NCBI GenBank assembly: GCA_944320685.1
Contig: CALUIK010000001.1
Span: forward strand, 248,001 to 312,000
Direction of reading: 5' to 3'
Source of the DNA: an uncultured Alistipes sp.
Lineage (GTDB): Bacteria; Bacteroidota; Bacteroidia; Bacteroidales; Rikenellaceae
DNA: 64,000 bases
Shown here piece by piece: positions 54,867 through 63,942 of the stretch. The notes beneath the pieces are model-generated. The model saw nothing but the letters and a program-made list of their open reading frames with translations. It was not told the origin of the DNA and did no database searches. Numbering within the stretch: the stretch's first letter is position 1; every line of letters starts with the position of its first letter. Position numbers and translations under genes: made by a program.

Positions 54867-56096
54867 ATGGCATCTTTAACCGAATTCTTTAACATTACCG
54901 CAAACGAGAACCTAAAAGGTATCACTCACAAAAACAACATTATAAAGCGAAACATAATCGCTTACATGGCCGTCAACGGCGAGTGCACGCTCTCGGAACT
55001 CACCAAGGAGCTGCACATAAGCGTCCCGACCATAACCAAACTCGTGCAGGAGCTTATCGAAGAGAATATCGTAACCGATCTCGGCAAGGTTGAGACCCCG
55101 GGCGGACGCCGTCCCAACGTCTTCGGTCTGGCCAACTCGGCCATATATTTCGCCGGCGTGAACGTTGCGCGCGACAACATGACCTTTGTCATCACCGACT
55201 TGCAGAACAACCTCATCAAGGAGGTTACGGACAACTCGTTCGAGTTGCAGAACCGCCCGCAATGCCTTGAGAAGATATGTTCGAACATCGAGCAATTCAT
55301 CGACACGTGCGGCATCGAGCGCTCGAAGATCCTCGGTCTCGGCGTCTCTATCGTGGGCCGCGTAAACCCCGAAACGGGGCGCAGCTACATGTACTTCACC
55401 TCGAACGAAGAGTCGTTGCGCGACATCATACAGAAACGGATCAACATGCGGGTGCTGCTCGAGAACGACACCCGCGCCCGCTGCTACGCCGAGTACAACT
55501 GCAGCCGCTCAAAGGAGGAGAGCGACGTGATATACCTCCATCTGGGACGCGGCGTAGCCATCGGCATCGTCATCGACGGCAAGCTCTACTACGGCAAGAA
55601 CGGCTTTGCGGGAGAGTTCGGACACATCCCCTTCTTCGACAACGAGAAGATCTGCGCCTGCGGCAAGAAGGGGTGCCTCGAAACCGAAGTATCGGGCATC
55701 GCCATCGAGGAGAAGATCATACAACTCATAAATAGCGGCGTGAACACCATCCTGCGCGAGAAGTACGACCGCGGCGAGCAGATACACATAAACGACATCA
55801 TCGCGGCGGCCAAGAACGACGACAACCTCTCGATAGAGCTCATCGAGGAGGTGGGTGAGAAGCTGGGCAAGGCCGTGGCGTTCCTTATCAACACCTTCAA
55901 CCCCGAGACGGTGATCGTGGGCGGCAACCTCGCGGCGGCAGGCGACTTCATCATGCTACCGCTCAAGTCGTCGACGAACAAATATTCGCTCAACCTCGTC
56001 TATCGCGACACGAAGTTCCGGCAGTCGAAAATGTCGGAGAACGCCAACGCATGGGGTGTGGCGATGCTCATACACAACAAGATCATAGGGCTGTAA
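54867..56096 (+). CDS. ROK-family regulator with N-terminal HTH (NagC/XylR type)
   Basis: This 409-residue protein has a MarR-like winged-helix segment at about residues 25-85 (NGECTLSELTKELHISVPTITKLVQELIEENIV). A ROK sugar-kinase-like domain follows: the DxGxT-type strand is replaced by FAGVNVARDNMTF, then LENDTRARCYAEY, LGRGVAIGIVIDGKLYYG and the zinc motif GHIPF...CACGKKGCLE. Repressor rather than kinase activity is inferred from the HTH and the degenerate first phosphate loop. The GNAT gene lies 10 bp downstream. Confidence 0.9.
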   Translation: MASLTEFFNITANENLKGITHKNNIIKRNIIAYMAVNGECTLSELTKELHISVPTITKLVQELIEENIVTDLGKVETPGGRRPNVFGLANSAIYFAGVNVARDNMTFVITDLQNNLIKEVTDNSFELQNRPQCLEKICSNIEQFIDTCGIERSKILGLGVSIVGRVNPETGRSYMYFTSNEESLRDIIQKRINMRVLLENDTRARCYAEYNCSRSKEESDVIYLHLGRGVAIGIVIDGKLYYGKNGFAGEFGHIPFFDNEKICACGKKGCLETEVSGIAIEEKIIQLINSGVNTILREKYDRGEQIHINDIIAAAKNDDNLSIELIEEVGEKLGKAVAFLINTFNPETVIVGGNLAAAGDFIMLPLKSSTNKYSLNLVYRDTKFRQSKMSENANAWGVAMLIHNKIIGL

Positions 56097-56106
56097 TCAC
56101 GGCGGG

Positions 56107-56640
56107 ATGAACATCGAGGGGAGGATATGCCGTCTGCGGGCTCTCGAGCCAGACGACCTCGACGAGATGTACCGTTGGGAGAACGACACACAGATATGGC
56201 GGGTAAGCGGGACTACGGCCCCGTTTTCCCGCCATATGCTCTTGCGGCTGATCGACGAACAGCGCTTCGACATCTATGCCACACGGCAGCAGCGGCTCGT
56301 CGTCGAGGCCGCAGACGGCGCGGACGGCACCCGACCGCAGACGGCCGGCGCGGTGGACCTCTTCGAGTTCGACCCGCAGAACCTGCGTGCCGGCGTGGGC
56401 ATAGTCATAGCGCCCGGGCTGCGGCGCCGCGGCTACGGACTCGACGCTTTGGAGGCTCTTGAACGCTACTGCCGCGCGACGCTGCACATGCACCAGCTGT
56501 GGTGCGGCGTCACGGCCGACAATGAGGCCAGCCTACGGCTCTTCGCCGCGGCAGGATATGCGGAGTGCGGACGGCGCCGCGACTGGCTCCTGACACCCGA
56601 CGGCTGGCGCGACGAGATACTCTTCCAGAAACTCTTATAG
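56107..56640 (+). CDS. GNAT acetyltransferase (RimJ/L-like)
   Basis: This 177-residue enzyme begins with MNIEGRICRLRALEPDDLDEMYRWEND. It has the acetyl-CoA-binding strand-loop IVIAPGLRRRGYGLDALEAL and the C-terminal GVTADNEASLRLFAAAGY. It resembles RimL/SpeG-type N-acetyltransferases; the substrate is unknown. It is transcribed with the ROK regulator (10-bp gap). Confidence 0.88.
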   Translation: MNIEGRICRLRALEPDDLDEMYRWENDTQIWRVSGTTAPFSRHMLLRLIDEQRFDIYATRQQRLVVEAADGADGTRPQTAGAVDLFEFDPQNLRAGVGIVIAPGLRRRGYGLDALEALERYCRATLHMHQLWCGVTADNEASLRLFAAAGYAECGRRRDWLLTPDGWRDEILFQKLL

Positions 56641-56738
56641 GTGCATGGCGGCACGGCGGCATGACGACAGCCCGCGAAATATCCCAAAACAGACGGCGGC
56701 AGGTGTTCCTGCCGCCGATCGTTTTGCCGCACCTGCCG

Positions 56739-57908
56739 TCACATCTTGCGGAAACGCATCTTGACTATATACGAATGGCCGGCCGCATCGGGCTCCTGCA
56801 CCGACAGGGCCTTCTGCACGTAACTGAACAAAGGCCCGTGCGCTTCACCGTCCGCACCGCCCGTCCCGGGCATCACGGCGTAGAACCACTCGCCGTCCGA
56901 GGCGAGTATCTGCATCTGCATGTCGCTCGGGGCATTTTCCCACATGATACCGGCCGAACCCTCTCTGTCGTACACGACCGACACCTCGCGCGCCTCGGGC
57001 CCCGCGACGCGGAAAAAGAGGTGCGAGGCCGTCTCGTGCAGTTCCATCGGCATCTTGTAATACGGAGACATGATGTAGGCCATGAGGTCCTCGCCCGCCG
57101 CGTCGAAATAATAGCGGAACGGGATGTTCTCATCACCGAAGTCGACACGGTACGCGGGGACGATACCGTCGGCCGTGAGGCGGTAGAACACATGGTTGCC
57201 GTCCTGCGGACGCAGTACATATTCGCCGCATGAAGACTGCGAGATATTGTTCAGCGACAGCGTGCAGTCGGTGCGGGGGATGTACCGCCCCGCCACCACA
57301 CCGTCGGCCGAGATACGGTAGAGCATGAATTCGTCGCCTGCCAGCTCCTTCGTCACATTACTGCCCTGCGGTAGTTCAGGCAGGGTCTTCGGGAAGGCCG
57401 AGAAGAGATAGATGCCGCCCTTGCCGTCGGGGGCCAGAGCATCGCACGGCAAATCTATCGGGACATTGTCGCGGCGCACGTGCGAAAAATCCGACCCGTC
57501 GAAACGGATGATTTCGGAACCTGCAAGAACCGCCAATACATTATCCGACAACGCAATGTCACTAATAAAGCGGCACCCCTCGCTGTTGCACACCTCCTGC
57601 GTTATCTCCGTCAGGCAGCTGCCATCCGCCGACAGCGCCACGACACGGCCCTGATCATCCAGCAGAAAGGTGTTCCCGCCGTCATCGAGCAGCATCTTTA
57701 TCACGGCCGTGAAATGCGCCCGCTCGTCGTCAGCTATACGCACAAACTCCACCGCGTCGACCCACGGCGAGAGGTCATCCACCCTTTGTGTCTGCTCCAG
57801 AGGTTTCAATACGGTCTCGGCCTCGGCGCTGTTCGGAGCAATACGGCGGCCGCATCCCACGGCGGCGGCAACCGCCAGCACACACAGTGCAACTACGATA
57901 CGTTTCAT
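56739..57908 (-). CDS. 6-bladed beta-propeller lipoprotein
   Basis: From the ATG at 57908, 389 residues with a lipoprotein signal (MKRIVVALCVLAVAAAVGC, C19). An in-frame ATG five codons upstream (57923) is also possible. The mature protein has NHL/propeller-like blade repeats: NTFLLDDQGRVVALSADG, DNVLAVLAGSEIIRFDG, GGIYLFSAF and NHVFYRLTADGIV. It resembles the 6-bladed beta-propeller DUF4934 lipoproteins of Bacteroidetes. The function is probably cell-surface binding; no ligand is known. It follows the pyrophosphatase-like gene and shares its transcript. Confidence 0.78.
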   Translation of the reverse strand: MKRIVVALCVLAVAAAVGCGRRIAPNSAEAETVLKPLEQTQRVDDLSPWVDAVEFVRIADDERAHFTAVIKMLLDDGGNTFLLDDQGRVVALSADGSCLTEITQEVCNSEGCRFISDIALSDNVLAVLAGSEIIRFDGSDFSHVRRDNVPIDLPCDALAPDGKGGIYLFSAFPKTLPELPQGSNVTKELAGDEFMLYRISADGVVAGRYIPRTDCTLSLNNISQSSCGEYVLRPQDGNHVFYRLTADGIVPAYRVDFGDENIPFRYYFDAAGEDLMAYIMSPYYKMPMELHETASHLFFRVAGPEAREVSVVYDREGSAGIMWENAPSDMQMQILASDGEWFYAVMPGTGGADGEAHGPLFSYVQKALSVQEPDAAGHSYIVKMRFRKM

Positions 57909-57944
57909 AGCTAATAAATTCATTATTTAAGCAATAGAAGTCTG

Positions 57945-58307
57945 TTACTCGCATCCGCCGCAGTCTCGACGCCGCACAACAATCGCCCCCATGTCGGGCC
58001 ACCCGTTGTAGAAACGTTCGATATAGGCCTTTTCCGCCTCGGTACAGCCCACCATGAGTTTCATCTCGGCATCGCGCTTGTCCATGTCGACGGTGCATAT
58101 GACGGCATCGAGCATCCGCGCGGGGTCACTGCCGATCCATACGTCGACTCCCTCGCCGTCGGCCGAGGTCGTGCCGTCGAGATAGCCATAGTCGATCTCG
58201 TAGACGATCTGCGGGAAGCGCGGGTGGTGAGACCCGCGCGGGCGGTCTATGACGATCCGCGACTGCGCCAGAAGCGCGTCGAGCCTCTCCCAGAACACCC
58301 TATTCAT
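57945..58307 (-). CDS. Small inorganic pyrophosphatase-like protein
   Basis: This 120-residue protein matches the short pyrophosphatase family found in Bacteroidetes and Clostridia: IVIDRPRGSHHPRFPQIVYEIDYGYLDGT, then DGEGVDVWIG. It lacks some of the length and acidic ligands of the classical 170-180-residue family I enzyme (EIDYGY and DVWIG are retained). Whether it hydrolyses PPi is not certain. Its start overlaps the rmuC stop by 8 nt, so it is translationally coupled. Confidence 0.78.
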   Translation of the reverse strand: MNRVFWERLDALLAQSRIVIDRPRGSHHPRFPQIVYEIDYGYLDGTTSADGEGVDVWIGSDPARMLDAVICTVDMDKRDAEMKLMVGCTEAEKAYIERFYNGWPDMGAIVVRRRDCGGCE

Positions 58308-59634
58308 TCTCCGCCTCCTCCGTATCGTTTTCTGGCAGCATGTCGGGCCCGTCGTCCAGCCCCTCCGTCTCGTCCAGAATACGCTGCGGCTGGCGCTTGG
58401 ACGTAGGCAGCCCCAGCCGGCGCAGGCGCTCGCCGTTGCGCACGATGTTGTTGTTGCCCGTATGCAGCCGCTTGAAAGCCTCGTCGTACCTCGCCTTGGC
58501 TTGGTCCAGTTCCAACCCTACGCCCTCGAGGGCCGAGGTGAAGGCCACGAGCTGCTCGTACAGCGCCACACCGTACTTGATTATCTTCTCCTGATTGCGT
58601 GACTGCTCGTCGCGGCGCCACAGGTCGTCCACCAGCTTCAACAGGGCAAAGAGGTTCGTCGGCGACGAGACGATCACCTTCTTGTCGTAGGCGTCGCCCC
58701 AAATGGCCCCGTCGGCCTGCATCGCCGCCAGAAAGGCCGGTTCGTTCGGTACGAACATGATGACGAAGTCGGGCGACTGCATGAGCCGCTGGTACTCCTT
58801 GCGCCCGAGTTCGTTCACGTGCTGCCGCACCGACGCCACATGCGCCGCCAGCGCCGCACGCCGCTCCGCCTCGGTCTCTGCTGCGGCATAATTGACATAG
58901 GCCGTAAGCGACACCTTCGAGTCGATGACGATCTGCTTGCCCGCAGGCAGGAACAGCACCACATCGGGACGCAGGTTGTTGCCCTCGGCATCCTTCACGT
59001 TATATTGCGTCTGATAGTGTACGCCACGCACGAGGTTCGAGTTGTCGAGAATCGTCTCGAGGAGCATCTCGCCCCAGTCTCCCTGCACCTTCGAGTTGCC
59101 CTTCAGCGCATTTGTCAGATTCGTGGTCTCGGCCGTCACCTGACGGTTAAGCTCCATCAGCCGTTGGAGTTCGTTCTTCAGTGCGCCGCTCTGCTCGGCC
59201 TGCTGCGAATGTATCTTCTCGACCCGCTCGCGGAACTCGCGTATGTTGTCCTTGAAAGGCTTGAGGATTATATCCATCGACTCGCGGTTCTCCTCCTTGA
59301 AACGGCGGCTCTGTTCCCCGAGCACATCCCCCGCCAAGGCGCGGAACTGCTCCCGCAGCGCCTGCTCCATCTGCTGTTGCGAGCGCACCTTGTCGGCTAC
59401 GGCACGGCGCTCCGCCTCAAGGTCGGCCTCGGCCCTCACCCGCGCCATACGCTCGTCTTCGTGTCCGGCGCGCTCCGCCTCGCGGGCCGCCTCGGCAGCA
59501 CGCAGGGCCTCGGCCGCCGCCGCATTCTCCCGCTCGAGTTGTTCCGCACGCCGCCGTTGCGACATGAGCAGAGTGACCGCAACGGCGCACGCTACGGCCA
59601 GCAGCACGGACAATATGGTCAAAAACAAGTCCAT
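58300..59634 (-). CDS. rmuC: DNA recombination protein RmuC
   Basis: This 444-residue protein has an N-terminal membrane anchor (LFLTILSVLLAVACAVAVTLLM) and a long Ala/Glu/Arg-rich coiled coil (about residues 30-165). The RmuC domain follows, with LKGNSKVQGDWGEMLLETIL, NLRPDVVLFLPAGKQIVIDSKVSL and FVPNEPAFLAAMQ. RmuC limits inversion and recombination at short repeats; the domain is a PD-(D/E)XK-like nuclease fold. It is the first gene of a three-gene unit with the pyrophosphatase-like and propeller genes, driven by a consensus promoter. Confidence 0.94.
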   Translation of the reverse strand: MDLFLTILSVLLAVACAVAVTLLMSQRRRAEQLERENAAAAEALRAAEAAREAERAGHEDERMARVRAEADLEAERRAVADKVRSQQQMEQALREQFRALAGDVLGEQSRRFKEENRESMDIILKPFKDNIREFRERVEKIHSQQAEQSGALKNELQRLMELNRQVTAETTNLTNALKGNSKVQGDWGEMLLETILDNSNLVRGVHYQTQYNVKDAEGNNLRPDVVLFLPAGKQIVIDSKVSLTAYVNYAAAETEAERRAALAAHVASVRQHVNELGRKEYQRLMQSPDFVIMFVPNEPAFLAAMQADGAIWGDAYDKKVIVSSPTNLFALLKLVDDLWRRDEQSRNQEKIIKYGVALYEQLVAFTSALEGVGLELDQAKARYDEAFKRLHTGNNNIVRNGERLRRLGLPTSKRQPQRILDETEGLDDGPDMLPENDTEEAENE

Positions 59635-59659
59635 AGAATCTTCTCTTTTACATTAAAGA

Positions 59660-59691
59660 CAAAGATAGTGAAAGGCACGTGCAAAGACAAA
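59660..59691 (-). promoter_or_regulatory. Consensus promoter of the rmuC unit
   Basis: On the minus strand: TTTG (59688-59691), a 20-bp spacer, then TATCTTTG (59660-59667). Confidence 0.85.
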
Positions 59692-59814
59692 TGGAAATGC
59701 GTTTTTCGAGGCAGGCATCCGCCGCCCCGCGTCATAAAAGACCCGATTCCGCCGCGCCTCGTATCGGGTATCTCCTTCATACGCGGCCCGCGCATCCGTT
59801 GCGCGCAGACCGCA

Positions 59815-61743
59815 TCAGGCGTTCTCCGTTATCTCCAGCTCGTACGACGCCTTCTCCCATTCATGCATCAGGTGGTCGTAGCGGCGTTTGAGCTCCTCGT
59901 AGGCCGCATAGTCGGCCTCGTTATATTCGGTAGCGCAGGAGAACCTGCTGTCGTAATCGGCGATCTGTCTCTCCACATCGGCCAATTCGGCCTCCACACT
60001 CTCGACAGCTTTGCGCAGGCGCCGCAGCAGTTTCTCCTGCTCCTTGCGCTGCTCGTAGGAGAGCTTCCCCGTCGAGACCTCGCGCGGCACCGCCACGACA
60101 GGGGTATCTCGCCGCTCGATCTCCTGCAGCGACTCGACCTTGCGTTTCCCGAGGAAGTAATATATGCCGCCGAGGTACTCCCTCACGCCGCCGTCGCGGA
60201 ACTCGTATACACGGTCGACGATGCCGTCCAGAAAATCGCGGTCGTGCGACACCACGATAACCGTGCCGTCATACTTCTGCAAAGCGCGCTTCAATATATC
60301 CTTCGAGCGCATGTCCATGTGGTTCGTCGGCTCGTCAAGTACCAGCAGGTTGCGCGGCTCGAGCATCATGCGCGCCATGGCCAGCCGCGACCGCTCGCCG
60401 CCCGACAACACCCGCACCTTCTTCTCTATATCCTCGCCGCGGAAGAGGAACGCCCCGAGGATGTCGCGCAGGCGCGTGCGTATGTCGCCCACAGCCACGC
60501 GGTCCAGCGTGTCGTATACCGTGAAGTCGCCATCCATCAGGTCGTCCTGATTCTGTGCATAATAGCCTATGTTGACATTGGCGCCGATGCGTACGGTACC
60601 CTCCGTTGCCTGAAGTTCGCCCACGATCATGCGCGCCATCGTCGTCTTGCCTTCGCCGTTGCGTCCCACGAAGGCCACCTTCTGCCCCCGCTCGATGGTA
60701 AAGGTCGCACCCGAGAAGATTCGCTTTTCACCGAAGGCCTTGCCAGCATCCTTCACCTCGACCACGATCTGGCCCGAACGCGGCGCCGGCGGAAACTTGA
60801 TGTTCAGCGCAGCGTTGTCCTCCTCCTCGACCTCGATGCGCTCGATACGCTCAAGCTGCTTGATGCGCGACTGCACCTGATTGCTCTTGGTGGGCTTGTA
60901 ACGGAACTTCTCGATGAACTCCTCGGTCTTCTCGATCATACGCTGCTGGTTCTCGTATGCGGCCATCTGCTGCGCACGCCGCTCGGCCCGCAGCTCTACG
61001 AATTTCGAGTACGGCACCTTGTAGTCGTAGACCTTGCCCAGCGACAGTTCGACGGTGCGTGTGGTGACATTGTCAAGGAAAGCCCTGTCGTGAGATATGA
61101 CCAGCACGGCGCCGTTGTAGGACCTGAGATAATCCTCAAGCCACTGTATGCTCTCGATGTCGAGGTGGTTGGTGGGCTCGTCGAGAAGGAATATCGACGG
61201 ACGGCTCAAAAGCAGTTTCGCCAGCTCGATACGCATACGCCAGCCGCCCGAGAACTCGCTCGTGGCGCGGTCGAAATCCGTGCGTCGGAACCCGAGACCC
61301 AGAAGCGTCTTCTCGATGTCGGCCTCGCGCGTCTCGCCGCCGAGGATATGGTATCGGTCCTGCGCCTCGTTGAGGCGGTGCAGCAGCGACTCGTATTCCG
61401 GCGACTCGTAGTCGGCACGCTCGGCGATCTCGGCCGTGAGCGACGCGATCTCGCCCTCGAGGCACAGCACCTCGCCGAAAGCCTTTTCGGTCTCGGCCTT
61501 GAGCGTGGTGGTGTCGGCCACCTTCATCTGCTGCGGCAGGTACCCTATAGTACATTCGCCGTTCATGGTCACGGCTCCCGACGTAGGCTGCTGTTCGCCC
61601 GTGATTATACGCAGCAGCGTGGTCTTGCCGGCGCCGTTACGGCCGACCAGACCTATGCGGTCCTTTTCATTGATGAGGAACGACACGCCGTCGAAGAGCG
61701 TCCATCCCCCGTAGCTTACGGTAAGGTTGTCAAGAGAAATCAT
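59815..61743 (-). CDS. ABC-F family ATP-binding protein
   Basis: The 642-residue product has two ABC ATPase domains in one chain and no membrane helices, as in ABC-F translation factors or Uup. The first Walker A is GRNGAGKTT (K40), with signature SGGWRMRIELAKLL and Walker B IFLLDEPTNHLD. The second has GRNGEGKTTMAR, SGGERSRLAMARMM and LVLDEPTNHMD. A basic linker separates them, and the C-terminus is a coiled coil of about 90 residues (EQRKEQEKLLRRLRKAVESVEAEL). It lies 40 bp after rpe and is probably co-transcribed. Confidence 0.95.
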   Translation of the reverse strand: MISLDNLTVSYGGWTLFDGVSFLINEKDRIGLVGRNGAGKTTLLRIITGEQQPTSGAVTMNGECTIGYLPQQMKVADTTTLKAETEKAFGEVLCLEGEIASLTAEIAERADYESPEYESLLHRLNEAQDRYHILGGETREADIEKTLLGLGFRRTDFDRATSEFSGGWRMRIELAKLLLSRPSIFLLDEPTNHLDIESIQWLEDYLRSYNGAVLVISHDRAFLDNVTTRTVELSLGKVYDYKVPYSKFVELRAERRAQQMAAYENQQRMIEKTEEFIEKFRYKPTKSNQVQSRIKQLERIERIEVEEEDNAALNIKFPPAPRSGQIVVEVKDAGKAFGEKRIFSGATFTIERGQKVAFVGRNGEGKTTMARMIVGELQATEGTVRIGANVNIGYYAQNQDDLMDGDFTVYDTLDRVAVGDIRTRLRDILGAFLFRGEDIEKKVRVLSGGERSRLAMARMMLEPRNLLVLDEPTNHMDMRSKDILKRALQKYDGTVIVVSHDRDFLDGIVDRVYEFRDGGVREYLGGIYYFLGKRKVESLQEIERRDTPVVAVPREVSTGKLSYEQRKEQEKLLRRLRKAVESVEAELADVERQIADYDSRFSCATEYNEADYAAYEELKRRYDHLMHEWEKASYELEITENA

Positions 61744-61783
61744 GCCAAAAATACAATATTCGAGACACGGCGCGCGCCTGAGG

Positions 61784-62434
61784 CTATGCGTTCAATATAC
61801 GTTCGATTTCGGCCGCAGGGTCATCGGCGCGGAATACCGCGCTGCCCGCCACGAGCGCCTCGGCGCCGGCATCGAACAGCACGCGGGCGTTTGCCGACGA
61901 TATGCCGCCGTCGACCTCGATCAGCGTATCGAGCCCCATGCGGCGTTTCATCTCCGACAGGCGGCGGATCTTGTCGATCGACGACGGGATGAACGCCTGC
62001 CCGCCGAAGCCCGGCTCGACGCTCATCACCAACACCATATCCAACGACGGCAGCAGCGGTTCGAGCACCTCGGCCGCTGTGGCGGGCTTGATCGAGATGC
62101 CGGCCCTCGCCCCTGCGGCATGTATGGCTCCGATACATGCCGCACAGTCGTCCGTCGCCTCATAGTGGAAGGTTACATAGTCGGCTCCCGCCTCGACGAA
62201 GCGCGCCACGTAACGCGCCGGATCGGTTATCATAAGGTGTACGTCGAGGACCTTGCCCGTCGCCTGCCGGATGGGCTTCATCACCGGAAATCCGAATGAT
62301 ATGTTGGGGACGAACACGCCATCCATAACATCGATATGCACCCACTGCGCCGCACTGCGGTCCACCATGCGGGTGTCGCGTCCGAGGTTGCCGAAGTCTG
62401 CCGAGAGCATCGAAATGGCTACTATGCGTCTCAT
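61784..62434 (-). CDS. rpe: Ribulose-phosphate 3-epimerase
   Basis: It interconverts ribulose-5-phosphate and xylulose-5-phosphate in the pentose phosphate pathway. The 216-residue TIM barrel has ISMLSADFGNL, HIDVMDGVFVPNISFG, VDVHLMITDP-type DVHLMI, MSVEPGFGGQAF, and the phosphate-binding EVDGGI and AGSAVF. It is the first gene of an rpe-ABC-F pair; a -7 box TACCTTTG lies at 62458-62465 (minus strand). Confidence 0.96.
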   Translation of the reverse strand: MRRIVAISMLSADFGNLGRDTRMVDRSAAQWVHIDVMDGVFVPNISFGFPVMKPIRQATGKVLDVHLMITDPARYVARFVEAGADYVTFHYEATDDCAACIGAIHAAGARAGISIKPATAAEVLEPLLPSLDMVLVMSVEPGFGGQAFIPSSIDKIRRLSEMKRRMGLDTLIEVDGGISSANARVLFDAGAEALVAGSAVFRADDPAAEIERILNA

Positions 62435-62457
62435 GTCTGTTGTGTTTTATTCTTCCG

Positions 62458-62465
62458 CAAAGGTA
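62458..62465 (-). promoter_or_regulatory. rpe -7 element
   Basis: On the minus strand: TACCTTTG about 24 bp before the rpe ATG. Confidence 0.5.
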
Positions 62466-62515
62466 GCAATTAACTCCCAATATTAGAAATTATGCGGCCG
62501 CGGCCTCGCTCCGGT

Positions 62516-62546
62516 TTTGAAGATACGGGGAAAATTGTTATTTTTG
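62516..62546 (+). promoter_or_regulatory. Consensus promoter of the 201-aa barrel gene
   Basis: TTTG (62516-62519), a 19-bp spacer, then TATTTTTG (62539-62546). Confidence 0.87.
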
Positions 62547-62577
62547 TAAAAGTTTTACTCTAAAAGCAACACACCTT

Positions 62578-63183
62578 ATGAAGCGATTTCTCATCACTGC
62601 CGTCATTCTCTTAGCCGCCGCCGGTCTCCGCGCACAGGAGATCCGCGTGGGTGTCGTTGGCGACTTCAACATGTCGTGGCTTCACAACTCGGTAAGTTCG
62701 TCCGACTGCTACGTCGGATTCGGCGCAGGCGTCAAGGGCGAATACCTCTTTTCGGATGCCGAAGCAGATAATTTCTATCTCGAAGCCCGATTGCTCTATT
62801 CTCTCAAGGGCGGTTCTTGGTCGGGCGTGCACCAGAATCTCGGCTATCTCCAGCTACCCGTATTCGCAGGCTACCGATACCATATAAACGACAACCTGAC
62901 GCTGCTCGGCGGCCTCGGCCCCTACTTCGGCGTCGGCGTTCTGGGCAAGCATGTCGTCAAGGTCGACGACTCGAAGTCCAAGACCGACATCTTCGGCGAA
63001 TATTACAAGCGGTTCGATTTCGGCCTCAACTACACGGTGGGTGTCGAGATTTCATCGCGCTGGCAGGTCTTCCTCGCCTTCGAGCACAGCCTGCTCGACA
63101 TCACAAAGAGCAAATTCGACGGACTCGACTATACGAAAACACGCCCGCTCAACTTCTACATAGGCGGAGCGTACATGTTCTGA
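62578..63183 (+). CDS. Porin-family/PorT-like outer-membrane barrel (201 aa)
   Basis: It has a signal peptide (MKRFLITAVILLAAAGLRAQ) and about eight predicted beta-strands: VGVVGDFNMSWL, CYVGFGAGVKGEYLF, FYLEARLLYSLKGG, LQLPVFAGYRYHI, LTLLGGLGPYFGVGV, FDFGLNYTVGVEIS, WQVFLAFEHSL, and a final LNFYIGGAYMF ending in Phe. The architecture is the porin family/OMP_b-brl_2 type common in Bacteroidetes. Function is unknown. The plan and motifs (YLQ/LEI, GYRY, GPYFGxG, FxFGLxxxxG) are shared with the next gene, so they are likely paralogs. Confidence 0.82.
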   Translation: MKRFLITAVILLAAAGLRAQEIRVGVVGDFNMSWLHNSVSSSDCYVGFGAGVKGEYLFSDAEADNFYLEARLLYSLKGGSWSGVHQNLGYLQLPVFAGYRYHINDNLTLLGGLGPYFGVGVLGKHVVKVDDSKSKTDIFGEYYKRFDFGLNYTVGVEISSRWQVFLAFEHSLLDITKSKFDGLDYTKTRPLNFYIGGAYMF

Positions 63184-63245
63184 CATCGGTGACGGACACC
63201 GCTGCGGCGCTCCAGCCGTAACGAGACACGAAAGACGTAAAAAGA

Positions 63246-63277
63246 TGCGAGACCCCGACGGGTCTCGCACTCTTTTT
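63246..63277 (+). terminator. Terminator after the 201-aa barrel gene
   Basis: TGCGAGACCC-CGAC-GGGTCTCGCA, then CTCTTTTT. Confidence 0.9.
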
Positions 63278-63315
63278 GCAGAAGCCGATACGAATATCGT
63301 TTAAAACCAAATGCT

Positions 63316-63942
63316 ATGAAAAGAATTCTACCATTACTGGCTTTCGTGCTTCTCGCATCCGCGGCCGCCTCGGCACAAGGAATACGCTACGGCGTAACGG
63401 GCGCGCTCAATGTCTCCTCGTTCTCGATGAGCAGCGGCGGTCTCTCGATCGACACCGACTCGCGTCTGGCCTTCAACGCAGGGTTCAAGATGGAACTCGG
63501 TTTTTCCGCCTTGGAGGGACTCTACATGGACACCGGAGCGCTGCTCAGCGCCAAGGGCAGCAAGTACACCTCGATGGCCGACGGCGAATCGGCCGACAAT
63601 ACCGTGCGTCCCCACTACCTCGAAATCCCCATCCACATAGGGTACCGATACGCCTTGGGCGGCAATCTGAAGGTTTTCGGCTCGTTCGGGCCCTACTTCG
63701 CCATAGGCCTCTTCGGCAAGGCCGAGTACGACAACGGCATGGAGACGCTCAAGAGCGACGTCTTCGGCTCCGACGGCATGAAACGCTTCGATTTCGGACT
63801 CGGGCTCCGCGGCGGCATGGGGCTCTTCGACCACTACCAGATATTCCTCGGCTACGATTGGGGGCTGGTGGACGCTTCGAACGTCGCAGGCACGAAAATC
63901 CACAACCGCAACTTCTACATAGGAGCCGCCTATCTCTTCTGA
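63316..63942 (+). CDS. Porin-family/PorT-like outer-membrane barrel (208 aa)
   Basis: The signal peptide is MKRILPLLAFVLLASAAASAQ. Barrel strands include GIRYGVTGALNVSSF, LAFNAGFKMELGF, LYMDTGALLSAKGSKY, YLEIPIHIGYRYALG, KVFGSFGPYFAIGLFG, FDFGLGLRGGMGLF, YQIFLGYDWGLVD and the closing RNFYIGAAYLF. It is the same architecture as the previous gene. It has no standard promoter of its own in the 38 bp after the terminator, so it may depend on readthrough or an unusual promoter. Function is unknown. Confidence 0.82.
   Translation: MKRILPLLAFVLLASAAASAQGIRYGVTGALNVSSFSMSSGGLSIDTDSRLAFNAGFKMELGFSALEGLYMDTGALLSAKGSKYTSMADGESADNTVRPHYLEIPIHIGYRYALGGNLKVFGSFGPYFAIGLFGKAEYDNGMETLKSDVFGSDGMKRFDFGLGLRGGMGLFDHYQIFLGYDWGLVDASNVAGTKIHNRNFYIGAAYLF

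Noticed and set aside
58819..61992. Very long open frame (over 1,000 codons) on the plus strand, antisense to rmuC and the ABC-F gene
   Set aside because: The opposite strand holds two recognisable proteins with intact motifs. GC-rich codon bias commonly leaves the antisense frame open, and the translation is low-complexity and His/Leu/Arg-rich.
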